Below are positions 26,201 to 38,200 of a DNA stretch of 64,000 nt, one piece after another. Made by a program: the position numbers and the translations under genes. The DNA lies in assembly GCF_018139145.2 (NCBI RefSeq), contig NC_059481.1, forward strand, positions 14,868,368 to 14,932,367, read 5' to 3'. Each line of letters starts with the position of its first letter. Positions within the stretch are counted from its first letter, which is position 1. Under the pieces are notes generated by a model. The model saw only the letters and a list, made by a program, of their open reading frames with translations. It had not been told where the DNA came from and made no database searches. Origin of the DNA: Gymnogyps californianus (taxonomy: Eukaryota > Chordata > Aves > Accipitriformes > Cathartidae).

Positions 26201-29200
26201 AACAAAAATAATAAATAAATGGCAGAAGAAAAGGAGCAGGACGCAGCACCTGTTGGAAACTCTCCCTCAAATGGCTTTGATCTTCAGGATGGCAGAATTC
26301 TAAAATATCTTTCCCCAGAAGATCCTAGAATAAAACATAAAGCTGTGTAAAAAACCCAGACCACAACACAAATCCACGTGCAGATCTGCAAGTAATCCTT
26401 GCAGACGCTAGATCTATCACCCTTAATGGGACTAGTCAGTTAATCGGGGATGAATCATACAAACAAGGTTTGTAGGCATCATGTCCCACATTATATCTGC
26501 ACAGATATATATATTTACAAACAAATTCTAAGTAATTTTTTTTAATACCTGTGAAATGGTGTCTTGAAGAGACTGATATCCAGCTACAGCTCATTTTATG
26601 ACACTAATTTTTGTAAAAACAGTTGCTATAAAGCTACCTAAAATCAAAATAAATGGGAAAATCTAATAAGCAAGAAATTATTTTTGCCTGTAAATTGTAA
26701 TTGTTGAGAGTTATCTGAGGGAGAGTTGTGGTAGTCAGGAGTTCATTTACTATTCTACTCAGTTCTGTGACTAGCCTCCTATTCAGAGGAGCAGATGTAG
26801 GCCTAAAGGAAAATAGATGCCATGAATGATGTTTGCTTACTGTTCAATAGATTGGCAGAAGTAAAGATCTACAGGACTAAAACTCTCTCCAAGCACTGTT
26901 AACTTTCTATCACAGAAGTGTCTTCACTGGAAAGCTGTGCAAGGTTTAAAGCATCTTGCTGTTAGAATTCTAATTGGATCTAAAAGCTATAAAAAGATAT
27001 CCCCCATTACAAAGGGGAAAACTATAAATTTTACAGAAGCATGGACAGTAAAGAAAAATGAACAGCATTTAGCGCATGACATGAATTATCAGCTACAAAT
27101 GTTTCATGTTTTGCTGCTTTTGTTTTTAATGTGGAAACAGAATTTTCTTCATTAGCTCTAATCAGTCTCCGCATTTACAGCGACCCACTGACCTGGGGCT
27201 GGTAGCCAATGACGCTGATGCACCTTGGGTCGACAAAGGTGATGACTCCATCAGAATTGTGCCTAGACAAGAACTCAGTTGGGACCGACATGCCATTCAT
27301 GTCCATGCACACTGGAGAGCTAGTTACCTAGGACCAATGAAGTCCACAGCGTTTAGTCCACACAACGGTCACCTTAAGTCAAAGTTGATTACATAGCTAA
27401 AGAATAAAATCTGTTGGCAGACTGCTAACTACTGAAGGAAGTCATAAATAAAATAACAGCATGAACAAATGACACAGAACAGCCTCTAGTCTAGTTTGCA
27501 GTGCAAATATCTCACCCCATGGCACGTATCTAGGCTTAACAGCACAGAAGGAAAACAAATACACCCCAAGTTCCCAACAAGAAGGGATACAGTAAGGATA
27601 TAAGTACGGCTGGATTCATCCCACTCTGTGGGAAAACATTAAAGTTTGGCATCTTGGTTCCTACCCTTGTCAACCAAGAATGAGAGACTTCCAGAGGACA
27701 ATTCAACCCACCCAATTTAGGATGGGAAGGTCAATCTCTATAAGAGGACAACTCATTATCTGTAAACATATCCAATAGGACTAGCTCAGACTAACACTCA
27801 ACTTTCAGGTGAGGGTCATCTGAGAACACCCAGAGAACCTAAACAAAGTTCTCCAGAGATTGAGGTAGGTGATGATATTGGACCAGCAAGCGGCTGCTCA
27901 CAATGAAAAACCACACTTCTCCTGTAAATGCTCCTTAAAGCTCATCAGAGAGAATGATGCATTTCCAGCTCTCTGCCTGAAACCTGCGCAATCAGGCCAC
28001 TTCGTATCCATTCATTCCTACTGGGGCTACAAATGAGACCATTGTTTTTCTTACAACTTTCAGAGCCATCTCTGTTAACAAGGTCCCAATGCAAAAGGAG
28101 CAAAATCTCATTTGTTGCTGTCTTGAAGCAGATTAGCCAGTTAACTGTACGCAAGATTTCAATTTGTTATTACAGAGTTGAGCTTGTAATTTGTGCACCT
28201 TGACTCCTTTGTGATTAAACCCATCCCCAGAGCCTCCTCTTGCCCTCCCTCACATACCCTGCTGGCTCTTCTAACATAACAGATGTTTTCACACTCCACA
28301 AGTTACTCGTGATTTTCTCGGAAATCATCTTTCTTTGGCAGCTGTAACATATGAATCCCCGTAACTTCGTTCTCTCCATCAGTGGAATATATTACCCTTG
28401 ATTATAAAAGCACGATTAACCTAAAAAACATCATGCAATACTTTTGTAGCTCTGCCATCACAATGGAGACACACTGCAGAAGTGCTAACACTTGCAGTAA
28501 CGTGCAGGCTGTTCACCTCAAATAAGACGGGTTTGGCACTTGTGTTCTAATGAAAGGGTCATTCTACTTTGTCAGAAGGAGTGATGCCATCCTAGCAGAT
28601 GGCAACGAGTGCAGGCCAACAGGAGATCACGCAGGAGGCTCAAACACGTTCACCCATGGCAGAAATCCCAGACCGGGAAGATAAAAATTAGCCTCCCTGC
28701 TGCGGTGAAGGAGATTCACCACGACTGGTCTAGCTCCCCTCGGCTGACATCACATCTGAATGCACACTACAATACACACTGAGAATAAAGCTATTAGTTG
28801 TGAAGTGCCTCTTGACTGCCTTATCTTTACCATTTTCAGAACAACTCCTGCAATCACAGTTTTTCAAGTAGTTGATTAGCCAGAGAGAGAACGAATGAAA
28901 GAATAGCACGGAGCATGTCACTGGCTTTGGAAGCCACTTTAACCTACCGTCTGCAGCACCTGTACTCCCATGTTTCTCACAATTTAGAATATCCCAAGCC
29001 CTATGCACCCTAGAGAATAGCAGGTCTGTACATGCTCATGCTCCAGGAGCATCTTTGCTGCTGTTGTTGGGTTAAATACACAAATGCACCAAAATCACAT
29101 TTTCATTTTGCTCTGTTGACATGTTCTGAACAAGTCCTGCCCACAGCAAGGCAGTTGGAACGAGATGATCTTTAAGGTCCCTTCCAACCCAAACGATTCT

Positions 29201-32200
29201 ATGATTCTGTAAATCGCTGGCCGCACACCAACATCAAGGTGCTTCGTATTTTAGAGGCATGTTAAAAGTTAGTCTAGTACCAGAACTTTGTGCAAATCCT
29301 TTACAACTAAAGCACAAGACTGATTATGCTTTCAGAAGTAGTTTATATAAAGAAAGACTGGCATTACCTGAAGCCTTCCTATTGCCACGAGGCAATATTT
29401 ACTACCTTGTCCCACATCAGCATCTTCTTCTGGTATAGTCATTCCTAGAGTAAAAGATAACAAATACTGTTATAATCAGGAAATTTGGAGGAGCAGGGAC
29501 GCTGCTGGCCTGGTTCTACACTATTCTAGATGCTCTAAATCATACAAAATAACCTTATTGTCTTCTCTAGGATTCAGGCATCATCTCTGGGTTCAGATCA
29601 GATGATCTTTCTCAGTCGTGCTTGATCCTACACACCTCACGTGCATATACAGTACCCACAGCAGCAATTTTGGCTGCCGAAGACAAAGCGGATACAAAAA
29701 TTCCATTACACACCGAGACAGACAGTAACATTTCCATGAATACTGCTCCGCAGCATGTTACTGGAACCGTGTGGTCCCTTAGTATCGTCAGTGAACGCAC
29801 ACTATGTTCATTTTTCTTTGTGAATAATATATGATAAGGAGCCTTAAAAACAAGGCACAGCCTAGATTATTCATTAACTTTGCGCTCATATTTAACAGCT
29901 GGTTTTACTTTTTTCTATAATGGACTAAATCTGGGTCATTACGTTGAAAGATTGAAAAAAATGCGGATGCTTTGCTAACAGCCCTTGTTTCAGTTGTGTA
30001 ACAGGAGTAACTATTATAAACACAGGAATAATTTCAAAACATACATGTGTACTGACTTCCATCTCAGTGTTTCACAAATAGGAACATTCAGATTATCTGT
30101 TTACTTGCTAGTTGGCTAAGCCTTTAGTTAACACTATTACCCAACTCCAGTTTTGAGATACCAATTTCCTAAGAAGCACTTGAAAAAACATCTTCCAAGA
30201 GTGACACTGCTGACATATTTTAAGTGATTTGTAAACTCTTTCACAGGCTTTTCAAGGAATTCAGTCACAACAGGCAGTGACTCATTTAAGAGGCACTTTA
30301 AAGCATTAATGAAATTAATTGCAAAGCAGCTACCAATTATGAAACAACAGCCATTTTATTATCAAAATTTATAATTCCCAATGTAAGTCAATCTTTGGAC
30401 CATGCAGAGGATGACAACATACAACTTTCTTAAATGATGTGTCTGAAAAATGACTATAAATGCTGCTGAATGAACTGAAGTAGTTTCTGAAGGAAGTTAT
30501 TTTTTATCAAAATAATTGAATCTTATCTGACAATCAGTTTCTAAATAGCACTCTACAGGTATTTTTCAGTTCCCACTGAGCTATATAATAAAATGAAATA
30601 TACAAAGTATGAAAGAAAAAAACCCATATTTTTGTATAATATATTCAAACTTTATTTGCAATGGAATTCGCAATTTTGGGGGCATAACTTCATTTGCAGT
30701 CCCCGACAGATAACTAGGATTTTATCAGGGGATCTCAAGAGCTTTACAAAGGAGGAGCATTATTGTCCCTTCTAACAAGTGGGAAATTGAGGTGCAGTAC
30801 GAATTTCAATGTCACACACTACAAGAGCTGGACAAATCGCCCTTGTCTCCTACACAATGATCTTGCTATCCAGAGATACAAATTTGGCCCCAAATAACTC
30901 CTTAGCTTCTAAACCTACACGATATCCCTCAGCAAACACCGGGATACTCCTCTGAAATGTTTTCTTAGAAGCTGTATGAGAAGATCAAGGTGGCAATATG
31001 TGACCTTAGGAGCACATTTTAAGAAATCAATCATTAAACACATAAGTTAAAAATAACTTTGGGTGGAATCGACACATGTTATTTTGCAATTAAACATTAT
31101 TTAGTACTTCCGAGAAAGGTCCCTCTGCGCATTACTATGGACTCAAACTTTCATTCAAGATCCTTCACCTGATTTAGAACATCCTTGAAATGAAGACAAC
31201 CTGCATTTACCCTCCCTGCGGGACTGTTCTGCACTGCCTGTAGTTTATCAGGTCCTTCAAGCAGTTAAATTACAAAGCCTTGTTTCGATATTTCACTCAC
31301 CGCTATTCCAGTCTCTTTTCTGCTACACACTAGGCAAACCACAAACAAGATCCCAAACACAAATAAATCCCATTCTCTCAGACATCAGCATACCATGGAG
31401 AGCATAAACCACTAACATGAAACTACAGTTAAGAGATTCGTATTACAGAACTATTTTGTTTTCCTTCCTTGCTGTGTTTACACACAGTTATTTCTTCAAT
31501 ACAAGACTTAGCAATTAGCTAACGACAGCTCCAATAGGCAAAGGAACTGAATTTGGCTGCCTCTTGAGAAAAAGAGAGAAAATTACCCTGAAAAAGCAGC
31601 AGCAAACATATCTACTCAAAATTGTGTCCACTTTACACAGAATTTTGGCAGACACATGGCTGCTATCTGCTCACATACATGTGGGGTGCCCAGAAGGGTG
31701 AGCTCCCAAAGCTAAACCTAGACTCCTCCACAAGATCAATTTTAGTTTTAAATAGGTAGAAAATGATTAACCGAGAATTGTGTGCAGTTTGCAGGGGATG
31801 ATAACCAGAATCCAGCAGTTTCACCTTACAAAGCGGTGACTAGAGGTATGAACTGAGAGCAGGACGAATTAAATGATGCAGCAGTTTAGGATGGAGCATG
31901 AGGATGCTGACTCTGCTGCAAAAGAAATTCAGCAGTGTACAAAAAGAACCATGGGAGGAAAGAAAGCACTGGAGCAACAGAAGAGTTGACCTAACACTTT
32001 GGCTGGAAGACGGCAGCAGGGACTGCATCCCTCCAGGAGATGGATGAGGAGTCTCTCGCTCCTCAGTCCTGACCTCTGCACCAGGGCAAATGTGCAAGTT
32101 CAACCATCAGCCGAAAGAAAAAACATTTTAAAAGCTGGTGCCTGAAGCAATCACAGTTACATTCAGATAGATCGGTACAGGTGGTCTGATTTCAAAGATG

Positions 32201-35200
32201 GTGAGTGATTCTAGGTCCTACCACCTTCAGAGGATTTTCTTGGTGGATGCCTGGTACTTCTGAGAACTAGGCCACTTAAACACAGGGCCTCAGTGCTGTT
32301 TTAAGGAAATAATTCTAGGCATTCTAGCTGGATAACCTTAACCAAAAGGTCCCTTTAAAATGGGGTTTTCCATTTGAGAAGGACAAATTTAAAGTATTTT
32401 CCCTTGACTTCAAAAGTTTTTTCAATCGTTTCCTTAGTGGCACAGTGCAAAGGACAGCAAACTCAGCTGGATGGCTTCCACTTCGCATAATCTTTTTTCT
32501 TTCAACAATGCCTTCCTTTTTAGGAACTTGGTCTATGCTTGCTACTGCCCAAATAAACTCAGAGCAACATAAACAGTCTCCAAAATTAAACCTAGCTAAG
32601 AAACACCATTTCTGATGTCACTCTGTTGGCAAGGGAGGCTGTTGTTCTAATTTTCATCTTTTTTTTTTTTTTTGCAAGATGGATTAATTTGGTCTGTATA
32701 ACAAACTGGAAAACATATTAGCTGGGTTATCGCACAAGAAACCCTACGAATAAAAAACAATCTGCCTAGAATTAATCAATACGTGACCCAATGAATTGCT
32801 AACCCTTCCCTAAAAGTGCCCACAATAAAAATACGCCAAAATGATTGTCTGCTCGCGTGCAGTGTAGGTGCTATGGCTGACAGCATTCCATAGAGGGAAA
32901 TTTGTTTTCTTTACTCTCTTGCTGATAGTTACAAAGTTTCAACTGTGGGTGAACTTATATATGAGATGCATTGGTAGAGAGATTTACTTTTGCTTTAGCA
33001 TACTTCCTATTTAACATACTCCAATATGGACAGGTAAATAAAGATATGTGTACTGCATTTAATACTAGTTTGTCCAGCTCTTAACATAATGTAATATTGC
33101 TCCTTAACATCACTAAGTACCATCAGTATCTCCAAAAAAAGTTGCAAAAGCCTCCAGGAAAGCAGCCATGAAACTGATCTTTAGGAGGCATTAACAAAAT
33201 AAACATACATTAGTTATCCACATTCTTTACGTGTAACCCTGAGAAAGGCTTTATTTCTCAACACCAAATATATGCTCCTCTTGAATAACAAATATAGTGC
33301 TATGCTTGTTCAAGTTAATATCAACAATTTGCAAAGCTAAGCCTGCAATGGAGCATCGCAAATACAACGCTGCACCGTTAGAGGTTATATTTAATTTCCA
33401 AGTGTCCTTTATGCCAGCAAACAGTTTCCCACAGGGCAATGGCATGTGTTGTGTGGACATAAGGAACTTTTTAGTTCTCCCAATGAGCTTCCAGTTGGCT
33501 CTAACAACAGAACAGCTTCATTTTCTGCCTTCTTTCTCTATCCTTCTGCCCCGTATTTTCTGCGAGACACAGAACAGTGTTAGTGGATTTGTGGTTTTAC
33601 TTCACTACACTCAAAAATAAATTATTTATGAATCTTTAGAAGGATGTAATTTAAGTGTCCAGTGGTCACTAGCAATCCCCTCTTAATGCCTGTCTCCATC
33701 AGAACCATTTCTGATAGTTACATGCCTGTGCATGGAACTGCACTGTGTGACTTTATCTCCCATGCACAACAATGGAAAAAGGCTTTCACAAAAAAAGGCT
33801 GTGGATGTTTACAGCATACCAAGGAAAAATCTTGTGAAAAATCTCAACAAAAACTAAATTATTTTAAAAAAAAAGAAAAAAAAAGCCTTAAAAATGACAG
33901 CACTGCAAAGAATATTCAAGCAACTATTTTGTTTTGTATTGGAAGAGGGAGTACTTTGCACAAACGTCCAGATTCTGGCCAAAACTTTAAAATAACCTAA
34001 CAGCTTTGGCATGCTGTGGTTAAGACGTTACCGTAAGTCTGACTTGGAAGACTAAAATGTTTCTTTTTTAAGATAAAAAACTAAGGAGTAAAAAAAGATT
34101 TCAATGTTACTTGAATTTAACATTATTCTGGGACTTTTTATTTGAAGTTTTCGAAATAGGTATCTATCTAAGCCTTTTCTTCACTATGTGTTTTTCTGCA
34201 GGTCCTGGCTTTGATTTACAGAAAACTAGCAACATCCTGACAGACTGTATCTTCTCTCTCCACCAAATATTTTCCATCCATTGTTATGGCATGAAACAAA
34301 AACTATTAGGAAAATATCATATGGACCACATAAGATTCATTTCTTTCCAGGAATGAGATGCTCAGAGGGGAAAAAAATAGAAGAAAAGCAAATGCTTGCT
34401 TAAGTTGAAAACTGAATGATCAGGAGGTCGTCAGCATTTCTCAGTTTTGTGAGTGGTTATGAACTTGAAGCATTGCCTAGGCTAAGGATCACAAGCTGCT
34501 TCACCGGGAACAGAGGGACAAAGGCTGGAACCGGTGCTCAGCCAGTTTCAAACAAGGGGTCTTTTTACCTCATTCAAAATAATCCAACACTGCACCGTCA
34601 TTATTTAATCTAACATACGCTCCACATAAGAAATGAACAATGTAACTGGTTGGAATGTTGATCTGGAATATCTGACTCCTTTTTCCTTTGACTTCTACAC
34701 AAAGTTTACCCCGATTACTTGAGGCCAACATATAATTTATGGGGATGTAAGCATGTAGGTATCATATGCCGGGTTTTGTACTTGAGCTTAGTTTTACTCT
34801 TCTCTGGCAGGCACAATGGAGGAAAATGAACGGACCATTAACAAACTCAGCCTGAACAGACGTGTTCCTCAAAGCAGCTCGGTCTTCTCTCTGTGTCCCA
34901 CTCACTCAAAGGCAAACACACTACATTAAGTGAAGAGCCAAACAGCTCCTTTTCCAGGGGAACACAGAGAGCGCTCAGCCTGCCGCACTCCTGGGTCTGC
35001 TTTGTTAGGAAACATGGGAGAGGCAGGTGCTGCCTGCAGGTCCTGCATGCTCCAAGCTCACTTCTGTGTGGAGGATGAGGCATGATGCTTCCTGTGTTTT
35101 CTCCTTCATTCTCAGTGAAAAAGGGCAGTCTGCCAACAAGTGAGCCTTCCTGCTCCATTAAGGGCGGGCAGGGGGGAAGGCAGGCTAGATGTGCAAAGTG

Positions 35201-38200
35201 ATTTCACACTGACCACAGACCTGAGCCATAACAGAATTTGCTTTCTACTTTAGATCTGTGGAAACCCCCCCCTGGTCCTTAAAATATGGCACCATACTGA
35301 TGCCAGCTGTCATTTGTTTTCACCTGTTTAAAGTATTTGAATTACTTAAGAGATTTAGCACTGACTACTCACAGCAGCAGCGTTGTCAAACCTGATAGTC
35401 TATCACACTAATAATGATCACAGAGCAGTTCTTGTCTTGATATTTCTGTATCAATACTGATTGTGTTATACTCAGTGTGGGACTAAAAAAAAAGTAACAC
35501 ATTGGCCACAGACAATGCAATACAACCCAGAAAGAGAAAATACCAGGTGCTCAACAAATCAGATTAAGTACAGATTAAGTGCATTTGCTAAATATTTGTT
35601 ATTTCGTTTATGAAAGTGTTTTATGTGTTGTATATTAGTTGTATAATGCACGTGCCACATTGCATGCTCTGAAAGAAAAGGATATGGAGTTTATATTAGA
35701 TGTCCACTTGGCAATTGAAAAATAAATGAAAATGATCCTTTACACAGCTGAATTTTTAAATAGCTGCGATTTAGCACAAACCCATTTATTCCCAAGAATC
35801 CAGAGACGATGCAAAGGCCAGGGCCTTGCTACTGTCTGGCTGATTTGAACAAAAGTAATTTTATTACAGGGTAGAAAAACCTTAGCAAACTCAATTACCG
35901 CTGCAGTTATTTCATTTGCTTTGCAGATTATGGTTGAATTACCATTGGAAATGAGAACAAATGCAGTGATGTTGCCACTTATTTACCCAAACGTATTGGG
36001 GACCAATTCGGCCCATGGATACTCCCATTCAACTCTGGAAGTCAATGGATACATGACAATCACCAACACAAGTTGGGAAGACTGGCAGGGCAAATAAACA
36101 CTCATGAAAGAGGCCCCGATTCAGTACTATGTGCCCTGAAAAAGGCACTCAGGCATGACTATTATGAGTAACAATTTGGATGGTAACATGAAAGACCATT
36201 GAAATTCCACATGAGGCTGTCAAAATCGAAAACATCCCTTAGGATTGTGCTATAGTTTGGAGGCATTAACATTGTGGAGGAGCAGTGGGATATCATAAGG
36301 GAGCACCATGTGATTTTGAGGAGTGCAGTAATAGAAATGGGATGAAATTCAACATTACTAAATGCATAAGCATGCACTTGGGGACTAATAACAGTCATAA
36401 ACTACAGCAACAGAAATGGGATGAAACTTCGTATTACTAATTGAAAGATCACATAATTCAAAGCTATTTTTGCTATGAACTGGAAGATCTTGAGTTGACA
36501 ACTGAGAAAAAAGCAGCCTGGTATATGTATCAGGCGATTTAGGATGCCAGCAGGATGCACAATACAAAAGAGAAGTATGCTATATCGTATACTGCCAGTC
36601 AAGATAGGAAATACCATTTTCATTATACCTCACTACAATCTCATCTGGAACAAGAGTGTATAGCGCAGTGACCCACATTTTGAAAAGCTAAGTGAAAATA
36701 CAAACAAGTGCAGAGAAAAGACACAAGGATAAAGAAGAGAATGCATTATAAGAATGGAGATTAGAAGTGGGCTGGTTTAACTGTGCAAAGTTAAGGCTGA
36801 CAGGATATGACCTCCTTCTGGAAACACACCAGAACACTGGAGGGAGAGAGACACAAGGCAGGAAAACTCCTGCTTGATCTTCAGTGAAATATAGTCCAAG
36901 AATACACTGGCATAAACTTCCCATAAACTAATGAGGAGTGGAAATTAAAGAGGTTGCTAAGCGTGGGAAAGCTGTGAGGTTTTGGAAGAGCTGGAGATGG
37001 GGAAAACACCTCACTAACGTAAACTGGAACTTACAATGTGATACCTGGCAACCGGGCACTCAAAGATGCAGAAGATCCTTTTCATCCCATGCTTCTGCAC
37101 TGCAGTGCCTGCTCCCCTGCAGAAATGGCGGCTGGAAGTCATACACTGCTGACGTTGTAACCTAGTGCTGACATGAGTTCATGTGTTTGCAGCTCTGCAT
37201 TAGCAACATACACCCCTGAAGCGCTAGATCTCTTTAAACTTCCCATCACATGCAGCAAGCTTTTCATTCAAGCTAAGTGAGGAGCTGAAGAAAACACATT
37301 TGACCTCCACCTTCCTGAAGAGACATCCTGTATATCAAGGCTGAATTCAATTATGTTTGGAATTACCAATACAAAAGTTAATCTCTCTGTGGAAGAAAAC
37401 AACAAAAAAAAGCCCCTTTCATTTTCATAGAACAATTTACACACACTGTGCTCTCACTCTTTTGAGACAGAAATGAAATGGAAACATTTTGACTCCTACA
37501 GCACACTGACGTATATTAAATCCTATTAGCAACAAGAGGGGAGGTTTTCCTCTTCTTCCGAAACTGCAATTCAGCAGGAAATCAACAAGAAGTTCCGCAT
37601 GCTGGTGTCTGCACACCACGGCACAGACTTGGTGCAAACCACCTCTTAGCATTCATAATCCCTGGACAAATGTGATTTATGCTTGTGGTATACGACCGCA
37701 AAAGGGCAGGACAACTCATGGTTTGATTCATGCCAGCAGGCGCTGTCATATTGCAAACAGCCTCTTCAACTACTGCAAATGCCAAGGTCAACCAACCCAG
37801 TTCATGATGATGTCTGGATGAGCTCCACTGTCTCCTCTTTGAATTTTTCAAAGGTAAATATTCCCACATGTAATACTGAGTTACAGTAGGTAAATGTTTT
37901 TCTCTGTAGTTCAAAGCAATATGCCAAGACTTGTTTCCCAGAAAAACAGCCTCAAAACAGAACTTATTACAAACACTGAACATTCTCCACTAACACCACC
38001 ACTGTGAAGACCTATGCGTCTAAATTGAAATTACACATTTTCATACATAGGTGCTTGCAACTCAGTACTTAAATATAAAAGCACTAGTTGGTGTTTTCTA
38101 GAGGTACAAATGCTTTGTGTTTACCTTCTTAAAATCAGGCCATTTTTATGCCGGTTTATCAGATTGAAAACTTTTGGCCCCAGCTGCCGTAATCCCACAT

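Larger units (their letters stand above)
22173..26249 (-). other. ARNT2: ARNT2 intron, 4,077 bp
   Basis: This intron lies inside the PAS-B coding region. It holds a MITE-like palindrome (25732-25815) and a two-copy 27-bp tandem repeat (25884-25937). Nothing else was recognised. Confidence 0.85.
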
